Program-made: the position numbers and the translations under genes
Notes under the pieces: generated by a model
Told to the model about the DNA's origin: nothing
What the model saw: the letters and a program-made list of their open reading frames with translations, nothing else
Databases searched by the model: none
In this document: positions 32,457 through 40,609 of the stretch, piece after piece
Layout: each line of letters opens with the position of its first letter
Position numbering within the stretch: position 1 is the first letter of the stretch
Source of the DNA: Streptomyces koelreuteriae
GTDB taxonomy: Bacteria > Actinomycetota > Actinomycetes > Streptomycetales > Streptomycetaceae
Assembly: GCF_018604545.1 (NCBI RefSeq)
Contig: NZ_CP075896.1
Coordinates: 6,820,001 to 6,884,000 of the forward strand
Reading direction: 5' to 3'
DNA: 64,000 nucleotides

Positions 32457-34001
32457 ATGACCACGGACAGTTCGAGCACGAGCACGAGCACGTCCGCCGC
32501 CGGCGGCGGCATCAGTACGTTCAAGGGACAGGAGCGCGCCCTGCGCGCCGACCGCCTCGGCACCGGGGGACTGCTGCTCTCCGTCCTCGCGGCGACCGCC
32601 CCGCTCATGGTGGTCGCGGGTGTCATGCCCACCACATTCGCGGTGATGGGCATCGTCGGCCAGCCGCTGCTCTTCGTCCTCCTCGGCGTCGTCCTGATCC
32701 TGTTCAGCGTGGGCTACGCCGAGATGAGCCGCCACGTCCACAACGCCGGCGCCTTCTACGCCTACATCTCCCGCGGCCTCGGCGGCACCGCCGGCGCGGG
32801 CGCCGCCCTGGTCGCCCTCGTCGCCTACAACGCGCTCCAGATCGGCATCTACGGCATCTTCGGCTTCGAGGTCTCCGGCCTCCTCGCCACCTACGCCGAC
32901 GTGGAGATCGCCTGGTGGATACCGGCCCTGGTGGCCGCCCTCGCCGTCGGACTGCTCGGCTGGCTGAAGATCGACGTCAACGCGCGCGTGCTCGGTGTGC
33001 TGCTGGTCATCGAGGTGCTCCTCGTCGTGATCTTCGACATCGCCGCCCTCGCCGACCCCGGCAAGGAAGGCCTGTCGCTGCACGCCTTCAACCCCGACAC
33101 GCTCACCGGCGCGGGCGTCGGCACCGCCCTGTGCTTCTGCATCGCCGCGTTCCTCGGCTTCGAGCAGGCCCCCGTCTACGCCGAGGAGACCAGCCGCCCG
33201 CACGTCCTGGTGCCGCGCGTGATGTTCTTCGCCGTCGGCGGGGTCGCCGTCTTCTTCGCGCTGAGCAGCTGGGCCCTCACCGTCGCCACCGGCCCCTCCG
33301 CGATCGTCGGCACGGCCCAGAAGCAGAGCGCCGGACTGCTGTTCTTCCTCACCGAGTCCCGCCTCGGCGGCACCTTCACCGACGTCCTGCACGTCCTGTT
33401 CGTCACCGGCATGTTCGCCGCCCTGCTCAGCTTCCACAACGTCGTCGCTCGGTACGCCTTCGCCATGGGCCGCGAGGGCCTGCTGCCCGCCGCCTTCGGC
33501 CGCACCAGCGGCACCAGCGGCGCCCCCGGCACCGGCTCGCTGCTCCAGACCGTCATCGCCCTGGTCGTCGTGGCCGCCTTCGCGATCGCCGACGACAAGC
33601 CGGCCGGCGACCCGACCGCGCCCGTCCTGCAGCTCTTCACCTGGCTCGGCAACATCGGCGCCCTCGGTGTGATCCTGCTGATGGCGGCGGCCTCCCTGTC
33701 GGTCGTCGTCTTCTTCGTCCGCCGCGGCGCCGCCGGAGCCCAGGCCTGGCGGCTGGTCACCGCCACACTGTCGGGCCTCGCCCTGCTCGTGATCGCCGGC
33801 TACACCGTGAAGGACTTCGAGGTGCTGGTCGGCGCCGGCCCGGACTCCTCGCTGCTCTGGGTCCTGCCCGGAGTCATCGGCCTCGCCCTCGTCGCCGGCC
33901 TGGTCCTGGGCCTGGTGCTGCGCGCCCGCGCCCCCGAGAAGCACGCCCGGATCGGCCTCGGCAACGAGGCGTTCCAGCTCGACAAGGCGGCCTCGTCCTG
34001 A
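32457..34001 (+). CDS. APC-superfamily amino acid/polyamine permease
   Basis: 514 residues. A Ser/Thr-rich N-terminus precedes about 12 helices. The signature parts are LRADRLGTGGLLLSVLAATAPLMVV, ISRGLGGTAGAGAALVALVAYNALQIGIYGIFG, IAAFLGFEQAPVYAEE and the loop RYAFAMGREGLLPAAFGRT. These match the amino acid-polyamine-organocation carriers of the YjeH/EAT type. Substrate is not defined. GAGGAC stands ahead of the ATG. The upstream helical-repeat gene is close enough to be co-transcribed. Confidence 0.9.
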   Translation: MTTDSSSTSTSTSAAGGGISTFKGQERALRADRLGTGGLLLSVLAATAPLMVVAGVMPTTFAVMGIVGQPLLFVLLGVVLILFSVGYAEMSRHVHNAGAFYAYISRGLGGTAGAGAALVALVAYNALQIGIYGIFGFEVSGLLATYADVEIAWWIPALVAALAVGLLGWLKIDVNARVLGVLLVIEVLLVVIFDIAALADPGKEGLSLHAFNPDTLTGAGVGTALCFCIAAFLGFEQAPVYAEETSRPHVLVPRVMFFAVGGVAVFFALSSWALTVATGPSAIVGTAQKQSAGLLFFLTESRLGGTFTDVLHVLFVTGMFAALLSFHNVVARYAFAMGREGLLPAAFGRTSGTSGAPGTGSLLQTVIALVVVAAFAIADDKPAGDPTAPVLQLFTWLGNIGALGVILLMAAASLSVVVFFVRRGAAGAQAWRLVTATLSGLALLVIAGYTVKDFEVLVGAGPDSSLLWVLPGVIGLALVAGLVLGLVLRARAPEKHARIGLGNEAFQLDKAASS

Positions 34002-34040
34002 GGCGGCCCGCGTAAGAAGTGGTTACGGAAGTCTGACGAG

Positions 34041-34075
34041 CACCCGCGATCCCTGTCCTGCCGGGGCCGCGGGTG
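34041..34075 (+). terminator. Hairpin between permease and oxidoreductase genes
   Basis: CACCCGCG (34041-34048) and CGCGGGTG (34068-34075) form an 8-bp stem; the 19-base loop has an inner CCC/GGG pairing. It lies 40 bases after the permease stop. Confidence 0.5.
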
Positions 34076-34088
34076 TTCGAATGAGAAC

Positions 34089-34877
34089 GTGAACGCGAAG
34101 AGGGGCGACGAGGATGTGAATGGGGGCGTGCACGGGGACGTACAAGACGGCGTGAACGACGGACACCCCGAGGAGCGGGGCACCCCGGTCGGCCGCCGCG
34201 TCTTCCTCGGCACCCTCGCCGCGGGCGCCCTGGGCGTCGTCGCCGCCCCCAAGCTGCAGAGCGGCCTGGAGGGCTTCCTCGGCGGCGCCGCCGACAAGGA
34301 CCCCACCGGCCTGACCGGACTGCTCCCGAACGGCGGCGGCTTCCGCTACTACTCGGTCGCCTCGTCCGTCCCGCGCAAGAACGCCGACACCTACCGCCTC
34401 AGGATCGACGGCCTGGTCGACCGCCCCACGACCTACACGCTGGACGCGTTGAAAGCCCTGCCGCAGACCCGCATGGTCCGCGACGTCCAGTGCGTCACCG
34501 GCTGGCGGGTCCCGGACACCCCGTTCGAAGGCGTACGCCTCTCCCGGCTCCTCGACGCGGCCGGTGTACGCCCCACCGCGAAGGCGATCCGCTTCACCTG
34601 CTTCGACGGCACCTACACCGAGAGCCTCACCCTCGCCCAGGCCCGCCGCGCGGACGTCCTGGTCGCCCTGCGCATGCAGGACAAGGACCTCGGCCACTCC
34701 CACGGCGGCCCGGTCCGCCTCTATGTGGCGCCCATGTACTTCTACAAGTCCGCCAAGTGGCTCTCCGGCATCACCCTGACCGACGAGGTCGACCCGGGCT
34801 ACTGGGAGGAGCGCGGCTACGACATCGACGCCTGGGTGGGCCGCTCGAACGGACGCGACGATGCCCCCACGAGCTGA
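34089..34877 (+). CDS. Tat-exported molybdopterin-dependent oxidoreductase (sulfite oxidase/MsrP-like)
   Basis: 262 residues. A twin-Arg signal (GRRVFLGTLAAGALGVVAAP) precedes an oxidoreductase molybdopterin-binding domain. The probable molybdenum ligand is Cys in VQCVTGWRVP, and GGPVRLYVAPMYFYKSAKWL is a family motif. It lacks the C-terminal dimerisation domain of true sulfite oxidases. The next gene overlaps by 17 bases and encodes a cytochrome b-type membrane protein, the expected electron partner. It is comparable with MsrP-MsrQ, which repairs methionine sulfoxide, but the substrate is not established. The start is GTG 34089. Confidence 0.88.
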   Translation: MNAKRGDEDVNGGVHGDVQDGVNDGHPEERGTPVGRRVFLGTLAAGALGVVAAPKLQSGLEGFLGGAADKDPTGLTGLLPNGGGFRYYSVASSVPRKNADTYRLRIDGLVDRPTTYTLDALKALPQTRMVRDVQCVTGWRVPDTPFEGVRLSRLLDAAGVRPTAKAIRFTCFDGTYTESLTLAQARRADVLVALRMQDKDLGHSHGGPVRLYVAPMYFYKSAKWLSGITLTDEVDPGYWEERGYDIDAWVGRSNGRDDAPTS

Positions 34878-35475
34878 CACCGCGGCCGAGGTCAGCCGCT
34901 TCACCCGGACCGAGCGCTGGATCCACCGCACGACGGCCGCCCTGATGGGCCTGTGCGTCCTGACGGCGGCCTGCCTCTACGTCCCCCAGCTCGCCGAACT
35001 CGTGGGCCGCCGCGCCCTGGTCGTCACCCTGCACCAGTGGTCAGGCCTGGCCCTGCCCGTCCCGGTCCTGGCAGGCCTCGCCTCCCGAGCCTTCCGAGCC
35101 GACCTCGGCCACCTCAACCGCTTCGGCCCCCACGACCGCACCTGGCTGCGCGCCGCCCTGCACCGCGACAGACGCCCCGACTCCCGCCCCGCCGCCAAGT
35201 TCAACGCCGGCCAGAAGATCTACGCCGCCTGGATCGCCGGCGCCACCCTCGTCATGCTCGCCACCGGCCTGATGATGTGGTTCACCCACCTCACCCCCCT
35301 GCTCTGGCGCACCAGCGCAACTTTCGTCCACGACTGGCTGGCCCTCACCATCGGCATCGTCCTGGCCGGCCACATCGGCATGGCGGCAGCGGACCCGGAA
35401 GCGCGCAGAGGAATGAGAACGGGCAAGGTGAGCAGAGACTGGGCGGACCGCCAGCACCCTCTATGGCGCCGGTAG
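34861..35475 (+). CDS. Cytochrome b561/formate dehydrogenase gamma-type membrane protein
   Basis: 204 residues with four hydrophobic helices and His residues suited to ligate two b-type hemes (WIHRTT, VTLHQWSGLALP, FVHDWLALTIGIVLAGHIGMAA). FNAGQKIYAAWIAGATLVMLATGLMMW is a strong marker of the dihaem cytochrome b domain. It overlaps the molybdopterin oxidoreductase gene by 17 bases and probably passes electrons from menaquinol to that external enzyme. Confidence 0.88.
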   Translation: MPPRADTAAEVSRFTRTERWIHRTTAALMGLCVLTAACLYVPQLAELVGRRALVVTLHQWSGLALPVPVLAGLASRAFRADLGHLNRFGPHDRTWLRAALHRDRRPDSRPAAKFNAGQKIYAAWIAGATLVMLATGLMMWFTHLTPLLWRTSATFVHDWLALTIGIVLAGHIGMAAADPEARRGMRTGKVSRDWADRQHPLWRR

Positions 35476-35480
35476 GTGTT

Positions 35481-35509
35481 GCCCCTCAGGGGCGCGGGGA
35501 ACTGCGCGA
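35481..35509 (-). repeat. Dispersed Streptomyces-type intergenic repeat, copy B
   Basis: On the minus strand it reads TCGCGCAGTTCCCCGCGCCC followed by CTGAGGGGC, the same element as 22017-22047 with one T missing. It lies between the convergent cytochrome b and idonate dehydrogenase genes. Confidence 0.7.
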
Positions 35510-35551
35510 CAAGCCACAACACACCCGCAGCCCCCGGACAACATCAACCAC

Positions 35552-36583
35552 CTACGGCGCAACGGAAAAATCCAACAGCACCTTGCAAGACCGACTCCGA
35601 TCAGCGGCCAAAGCAAAAGCAGACTCGGCATCCCCCACAGGAACCACCGCACTCACCAGCCCATCGAACGCCGGCTCCACAGCCAACAACTCCAACGCCG
35701 CATCAAACTCCGTATCGAACCGGAACGCCCCCCGAAGCTCGATCTCCCGGCTCACCACAAGGTTCCCCGCAAACGGACTCTGCCCCGGCGGCAACATCCC
35801 CAACTGCACGACAACCCCACCCCGCCGCACCCGCCGCAGACACGCGTCAAGCCCCGCGGCCACCCCGGACGCCTCGATCGCCACATCGACCTCGTCGGGC
35901 CACCCGGCATCGTCGGGGTCATCGGCCCGCACCACCGTCTCCGCACCGGCGACCCGGGCATACTCCAGCGCCTCGGGCAGCAGGTCCGTCACAGTGACCT
36001 GCGCCGCCCCCGCCGCCTTCGCCGCGGCGACCACCAGACACCCGATCGGCCCGGCCCCGGTCACCAGCACATGCCGCCCGGCCACGTCCCCGGCCCGCCG
36101 CACCGCGTGCAGCGCGACGGACAGCGGCTCGGCGAGCGCGGCCCGGCGCAGCTCCAGACCCTCAGGCAGCGCCCGCAACTGCTCACTGGGCACGACGACC
36201 TGGGCCGCGAACCCGCCCTGCACATGCGGGAAACGCGCCGCACTGCCCAGATAACTGGTGTCCCGGCACACGTTCCGCCGCCCGGCCGAGCACTCCGGGC
36301 ACACCCCGCACGGGGTCGCCGGGTGCACGGCCACGGCCGTACCCGGAGCCGGACCCGAGGCGCCGTCCCCGTACCCGAGGACCGTCCCGACGACCTCGTG
36401 CCCGAGCACCATCGGCTCGCGGAGCCGGAAGTCACCGACCCCGCCGTGCCGCCAGTAGTGCAGATCGGACCCGCACACCCCGCCGTACCGGACGGCGACC
36501 AGCGCCTGCCCCGGCCCGGGCTCCGGCACCGGCAACTGCGCGACCCGGAGGTCGTCCTGACCGTGAATCACACAACCCAGCAT
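35552..36583 (-). CDS. idnD: L-idonate 5-dehydrogenase-type zinc alcohol dehydrogenase
   Basis: 343 residues. Zinc ligands appear in GVCGSDLHYWRHGGVG, LGHEVVGTV and the structural lobe CGVCPECSAGRRNVC. The nucleotide fold is VTGAGPIGCLVVAAAKA. The GSDLHYWRHG(G/R)VG stretch matches IdnD. IdnD oxidises L-idonate to 5-ketogluconate, which IdnO (the gene upstream in the operon) reduces to gluconate for phosphorylation. AGGAGG five bases before ATG 36583 settles the start. It is the last gene of the gntK-gntP-idnO-idnD operon. Confidence 0.85.
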   Translation of the reverse strand: MLGCVIHGQDDLRVAQLPVPEPGPGQALVAVRYGGVCGSDLHYWRHGGVGDFRLREPMVLGHEVVGTVLGYGDGASGPAPGTAVAVHPATPCGVCPECSAGRRNVCRDTSYLGSAARFPHVQGGFAAQVVVPSEQLRALPEGLELRRAALAEPLSVALHAVRRAGDVAGRHVLVTGAGPIGCLVVAAAKAAGAAQVTVTDLLPEALEYARVAGAETVVRADDPDDAGWPDEVDVAIEASGVAAGLDACLRRVRRGGVVVQLGMLPPGQSPFAGNLVVSREIELRGAFRFDTEFDAALELLAVEPAFDGLVSAVVPVGDAESAFALAADRSRSCKVLLDFSVAP

Positions 36584-36634
36584 CACAACCTCCTGAATCG
36601 TCACAGCAATGGCCCCGGCGATGACACAGCTATG

Positions 36635-37399
36635 TCAGAGCACGCTCGTCATACCGCCGTCGACGTACAGCACCTGCCCACTGATGAAGTCCGCGGCCGG
36701 GGAGGCGAGGAACAGCACCCCGCCCACCAGGTCCTCGGTACGGCCCCAGCGCCCGGCCGGGGTACGCCGCCGCACCCAGGCGCTGAACTCCTCGTCGTCG
36801 ACGAGGGGCTTGGTCAGCTCGGTCTCGATGTAGCCCGGGCCGAGCCCGTTGACCTGCACTCCGCTCGGGCCCCAGTCCGCGCACATGCCCTTGGTGAGCA
36901 TCTTCAGCGCGCCCTTGGTGGCGGCGTACGGCGCGATCCCGGGCCGTACGACCTCACTCTGCAGCGAGCAGATGTTGATGATCTTGCCGTGGCCGCGTTC
37001 CGTCATCCGGCGCGCGGCCTCACGGCCGGTCAGGAAGGCACTGGTCAGGTTGGTGTCCAGGATCCGGTGCCAGTCGGAGTCGGTGAACTCCAGCAGCGGG
37101 GCGCGCAGTTGCATGCCCGCGTTGTTGACGAGGATGTCGAGCGGGCCCACCCGCTCCTCGACGTCGGCGATCCCGTCCGCCACGGACGATCCGTCGGTCA
37201 CGTCGAACGCGGCCGTGTGCACCTTGTCGCCGGGCAGTCCGGCGGCGGCCTCGGCGAGGCGGTCCTTGTCGCGTCCGTTGAGGACGACCGTGCAGCCGGC
37301 TTCCGCCAGACCACGGGCGAGGGCGAGCCCGATACCCCGGCTGGAGCCGGTCACCAGGGCCGTACGGCCGCCGATGTCGAACAGGGGGTGAGCAGTCAT
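36635..37399 (-). CDS. idnO: Gluconate 5-dehydrogenase-type SDR
   Basis: 254 residues. TGSSRGIGLALARGL (NADP site), NNAGMQLRAPLLEF, the catalytic Ser in NICSLQSEVVRPG and YAATKGALKMLTKGMCADWGP are typical of 5-keto-D-gluconate reductases. It lies 51 bases upstream of the idonate dehydrogenase gene and 13 bases downstream of the gluconate permease gene. It reduces 5-ketogluconate to gluconate in the cytoplasm. Confidence 0.88.
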   Translation of the reverse strand: MTAHPLFDIGGRTALVTGSSRGIGLALARGLAEAGCTVVLNGRDKDRLAEAAAGLPGDKVHTAAFDVTDGSSVADGIADVEERVGPLDILVNNAGMQLRAPLLEFTDSDWHRILDTNLTSAFLTGREAARRMTERGHGKIINICSLQSEVVRPGIAPYAATKGALKMLTKGMCADWGPSGVQVNGLGPGYIETELTKPLVDDEEFSAWVRRRTPAGRWGRTEDLVGGVLFLASPAADFISGQVLYVDGGMTSVL

Positions 37400-37412
37400 G
37401 GCCGTACCTCTC

Positions 37413-38810
37413 CTAGATCACCAAGGACAACAGCAGGACGATGCCGCCGGCGACCACCGAGATGATCGTCTCCATGACGGACCAGGTCTTGATGTTCTGA
37501 CCGACGGTCAGCCCGAAGTACTCCTTCACCATCCAGAACCCGGCGTCGTTCACATGGCTGAAGAAGAGCGAGCCGGCGCCGATGGCCAGGACGAGAAGGG
37601 CCGCGTGCGTCGTCGACATATCGGCCGCCAGCGGAGCGACCAGACCGGCCGCCGAGACCGTCGCCACCGTCGCCGAACCGGTCGCCAGCCGGATCGCCAC
37701 CGCGATCAGCCAGGCCAGCAGCAGCGCCGGGATCGACCAGTCCTCGGAGATCTCCAGGACCATCTGCCCCACGCCGGTGTCGATCAGCGTCTGCTTGAAG
37801 CCGCCGCCCGCGCCGACGATCAGCAGGATGCCCGCGATCGGCATGAGGCTCTTCTCGACGAGCGGCGAGACGCGCTCCTTGGAGAACCCGGCGGGCCGCA
37901 GCAGCGTGAAGATGCCGACCAGCACCGAGGCGAGCAGCGCGATCATCGGGGCGCCGATGACGTCGAAGACGCGCTGGACCGGGTTCTCCGGGTCGTCCAC
38001 GACGATGTCGACCAGCGCCTTGGCGAGCATCAGGATCACCGGCAGCAGCACGGTGAACAGCGTGGCGCCGAAGCCGGGACGCTTCTCCAGGTCCTCGGAG
38101 GCGCGCTGCGGAATCATGTTGTCCGGGGCGGGCACGTCCACCCAGCGGGCCGCGTACTTCGAGAACACCGGACCGGCGATGATCACCGTGGGGACGGCGA
38201 CCAGGACACCGAGCGCCAGCGTCACGCCGAGGTCGGCCCCGACCGCGTCGATCGCGACCAGCGGACCGGGGTGCGGCGGCACCAGGCCGTGCATCACGGA
38301 CAGGCCCGCGAGCGCCGGGATGCCGATGCGCATCAGCGAGTAGTTGCCCCGCTTGGCGACCATCAGTACCACCGGGATCAGCAGCACGATGCCGACCTCG
38401 AAGAAGAGCGGCAGCCCGATCACGGAGGCGATCAGCACCATCGCCCAGGGCATCGACCGTCCGCCGGCCTTCTCCAGGATGGTGTCGACGATCTGGTCGG
38501 CGCCCCCGGAGTCGGCGAGCATCTTGCCGAGGATCGCGCCGAGGGCGATCAGCACGCCGACGCCGGCGACCGTGGTGCCGAGTCCTGCGCTGAAACTGAG
38601 CAGGACCTTGTCCAGCGGCGCCCCGGCGATCGCGCCGAGCGCCAGTGACCCGATGGTCAGCGCCAGGAAGGCGTGCAGCTTGAACTTGGTGATGAGCAGG
38701 ACGATGACGGCGATGCCCGCCAGAACGGCGATGCCCAGCTGAGCGTGGCCGGCCGAGGTGATCGGCTCGGGTGCGTCCGCTGCCAGCATCTCGACGCTGA
38801 GTCTGGTCAC
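37413..38810 (-). CDS. gntP: GntP-family gluconate:H+ symporter
   Basis: 465 residues with about 12-14 helices. Conserved GntP parts include FKLHAFLALTIGSLALG, GLPLFFEVGIVLLIPVV, HGLVPPHPGPLVAIDAVGADLG, ATGSATVATVSAAGLV and FFSHVNDAGFWMVKEYF. It imports gluconate or a related sugar acid with protons. GTG 38810 was chosen because AAGGA stands nine bases before it; ATG 38789 is the alternative. It lies between the kinase and dehydrogenase genes of the same operon. Confidence 0.93.
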   Translation of the reverse strand: MTRLSVEMLAADAPEPITSAGHAQLGIAVLAGIAVIVLLITKFKLHAFLALTIGSLALGAIAGAPLDKVLLSFSAGLGTTVAGVGVLIALGAILGKMLADSGGADQIVDTILEKAGGRSMPWAMVLIASVIGLPLFFEVGIVLLIPVVLMVAKRGNYSLMRIGIPALAGLSVMHGLVPPHPGPLVAIDAVGADLGVTLALGVLVAVPTVIIAGPVFSKYAARWVDVPAPDNMIPQRASEDLEKRPGFGATLFTVLLPVILMLAKALVDIVVDDPENPVQRVFDVIGAPMIALLASVLVGIFTLLRPAGFSKERVSPLVEKSLMPIAGILLIVGAGGGFKQTLIDTGVGQMVLEISEDWSIPALLLAWLIAVAIRLATGSATVATVSAAGLVAPLAADMSTTHAALLVLAIGAGSLFFSHVNDAGFWMVKEYFGLTVGQNIKTWSVMETIISVVAGGIVLLLSLVI

Positions 38811-38859
38811 GGGGGAGTGTCCTTGGGGGTGAGGGGAGTCGTAGGAAGGGAGTGAGGGG

Positions 38860-39378
38860 CTACTGGACGGTCTCGGGGAGATCCTCGAGGGCGCTCGCCG
38901 CCCGTTCGGTGATCTCCTCCGGGCTGCCCAGGACGTCCACGCGGACCCCCGCCTCGTCGCTCTCCAGCGGCTGGAGCGTGGCGAACTGGGAGTCGAGCAG
39001 CGCCGTGGGCATGAAGTGCCCCTGCCGGTGCGACATCCGGTCCTCGATCAGCGCGCGGTCGCCCGCGAGGTGCACGAAGACCACGCCGGGTGCGGCGGCC
39101 CGCAGCCGGTCGCGGTACGACCGCTTCAGTGCCGAGCAGCTGACCACCCCGCCGAGTCCGGCCCGCCCGTGCCCCCACGCGCCGATGGCGTCCAGCCAGG
39201 GCCAGCGGTCCTCGTCGGTGAGCGGGGTACCGGCCGACATCTTGGCGATGTTGGCCTGCGGGTGGAAGTCGTCGCCCTCTGCGTACGGAACGCCGAGCCG
39301 GGCCGCGAGCAGGGGACCGATGGTGGTCTTGCCGGTGCCCGCGACGCCCATGACCACGACGACGTGGGGGGTGTTCAT
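38860..39378 (-). CDS. gntK: Gluconokinase
   Basis: 172 residues. Walker A GVAGTGKTTIG, YAEGDDFHPQANIAKMSAGTPLTDEDRWPWL, SCSALKRSYRD and MSHRQGHFMPTALLDSQFATLQPL are diagnostic of GntK. It phosphorylates gluconate to 6-phosphogluconate, the entry to the pentose phosphate pathway. ATG 39378 has GAGG six bases upstream. It is the first gene of the operon; a divergent FadR-type regulator gene and a palindrome at 39436-39451 lie upstream. Confidence 0.95.
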   Translation of the reverse strand: MNTPHVVVVMGVAGTGKTTIGPLLAARLGVPYAEGDDFHPQANIAKMSAGTPLTDEDRWPWLDAIGAWGHGRAGLGGVVSCSALKRSYRDRLRAAAPGVVFVHLAGDRALIEDRMSHRQGHFMPTALLDSQFATLQPLESDEAGVRVDVLGSPEEITERAASALEDLPETVQ

Positions 39379-39435
39379 CGCTGCCTCACTGTCTGCTGTC
39401 TTCGTCGACACGTGATGTCGACGCCACTGAAACCC

Positions 39436-39451
39436 ATTAGGTACGACTAAT
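39436..39451. promoter_or_regulatory. Predicted operator for the divergent GntR/FadR regulator
   Basis: ATTAG-GTACGA-CTAAT lies midway between gntK and the regulator gene. Its arms and size suit FadR-subfamily GntR proteins. A second inverted repeat GACAAA (39464-39469) / TTTGTC (39483-39488) stands closer to the regulator gene. Confidence 0.5.
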
Positions 39452-39515
39452 TCAAGAGCCCGTGACAAATAAGTCTGACTTTTTGTCTCCGTGATCTACC
39501 CCGTACGCTGAGTGC

Positions 39516-40217
39516 ATGAGCACACCGGGTCGAGGGCTGCACGGCCATGTTCTGGACACCCTCGGCCCCGAGATCACGGCGGGCGATTACCCGCCGGGCA
39601 GCGTGCTGCGCACGGACGAGCTGGCCCAGCGTTTCGATGTCTCGCGCTCGGTGATGCGCGAGGCGGTCCGCGTCCTGGAGTCCATGCACCTGGTCGAGTC
39701 CCGCCGCCGCGTCGGCGTCACGGTCCTCCCCAAGTCGGAGTGGAACGTCTACGACCCCGAGGTCATCCGCTGGCGCCTGGCCGGCGCCGACCGCGCACAG
39801 CAGCTGCGGTCCCTCACGGTGCTGCGCTCGGCGGTCGAACCCGTCGCGGCGGGCCTCGCCGCCCGGCACGCCACCGCCGAGCAGTGCGCCGAACTCACCG
39901 AGTGCGCCCTCGGCATGGTCGCCAACTCACGCGGTCACCAGCTGGAGGAGTACCTCGTCCACGACGTGGCCTTCCACCGCGCCGTCCTGGCGGCCTCCGG
40001 CAACGAGATGTTCGCCCGCCTCGGCGACGTCGTCGCCGAGGTCCTGGCCGGCCGCACCCACCACGACGTCATGTTCGAGGACCCCGACCCGGCCGCCGTC
40101 ACCCTGCACGTCCAGGTCGCCGAGGCGGTCCGCGCGGGCGACGCGGTCCGCGCGGAGGAACTGACCCGCGAGATCACGGTCGGCGCCCTCCAGGAACTCG
40201 ACATCCTGGCGCCGTAG
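39516..40217 (+). CDS. GntR-family (FadR subfamily) regulator of the gluconate operon
   Basis: 233 residues. The winged helix is LGPEITAGDYPPGSVLRTDELAQRFDVSRSVMREAVRVLESMHLV, followed by an all-helical FCD ligand domain (LRSAVEPVAAGLAARHATAEQC, DVAFHRAVLAASGNEMF) with Asp and His residues that can bind a metal. It is divergent from gntK with 137 bases between and is the expected gluconate- or 6-phosphogluconate-sensitive repressor of gntK-gntP-idnO-idnD. The stop lies in a hairpin shared with the convergent YchJ gene (40212-40227). Confidence 0.9.
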   Translation: MSTPGRGLHGHVLDTLGPEITAGDYPPGSVLRTDELAQRFDVSRSVMREAVRVLESMHLVESRRRVGVTVLPKSEWNVYDPEVIRWRLAGADRAQQLRSLTVLRSAVEPVAAGLAARHATAEQCAELTECALGMVANSRGHQLEEYLVHDVAFHRAVLAASGNEMFARLGDVVAEVLAGRTHHDVMFEDPDPAAVTLHVQVAEAVRAGDAVRAEELTREITVGALQELDILAP

Positions 40218-40227
40218 TTCCCTACGG
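40212..40227. terminator. Short hairpin between convergent stop codons
   Basis: CCGTAG-TTCC-CTACGG has a 6-bp stem and a 4-base loop and contains the stop codons of both the regulator and the YchJ gene. It is a compact candidate bidirectional terminator. Confidence 0.45.
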
Positions 40228-40596
40228 AAGAATCTCCCCGTCCACGTACACCCACGCCCCGTCCACCCGCTCGAACCGGCTCCGCTCGTGCAGCGATCCG
40301 CCCCGGTACGAGGCCCGGAACGTCACGGTCCCGGTCGTGTGGAACGCCGACCCGTCACTCGTGTCCAGGATCTCCAGCCCGGTCCACCGCATCCCGGGAT
40401 CGAGGTCCAGCCGCCCGGGCCGCGTCCGCGGATGCCAGGTCCGCAGCAGATACCCGGCGTCCCCCTTCACGAAGGCGCTGTACCGCGACCGCATCAACGC
40501 CTCGGCGGTCGGAGCCGCGGCTGCTCCCGCGTGATAGCGCCCACAGCAGTCGTCGTAAGTCCCTGGGCGGCCACAGGTGCAGGAACGTGTCGTCAT
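40222..40596 (-). CDS. YchJ-family zinc-binding protein
   Basis: 124 residues. The N-terminal SEC-C-like motif CTCGRPGTYDDCCGRYH binds zinc, and TAEALMRSRYSAFVKGDAGYLLRTWHP and the NTF2-like C-terminal half (VTFRASYRGGSLHERSRFERVDGAWVYVDGE) match YchJ/UPF0225. The function is unknown. AGGAGA lies nine bases before ATG 40596. It is 13 bases downstream of the M1 peptidase gene on the same strand, so the two may be co-transcribed. Confidence 0.92.
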   Translation of the reverse strand: MTTRSCTCGRPGTYDDCCGRYHAGAAAAPTAEALMRSRYSAFVKGDAGYLLRTWHPRTRPGRLDLDPGMRWTGLEILDTSDGSAFHTTGTVTFRASYRGGSLHERSRFERVDGAWVYVDGEILP

Positions 40597-40609
40597 GCCG
40601 GACATTCTC

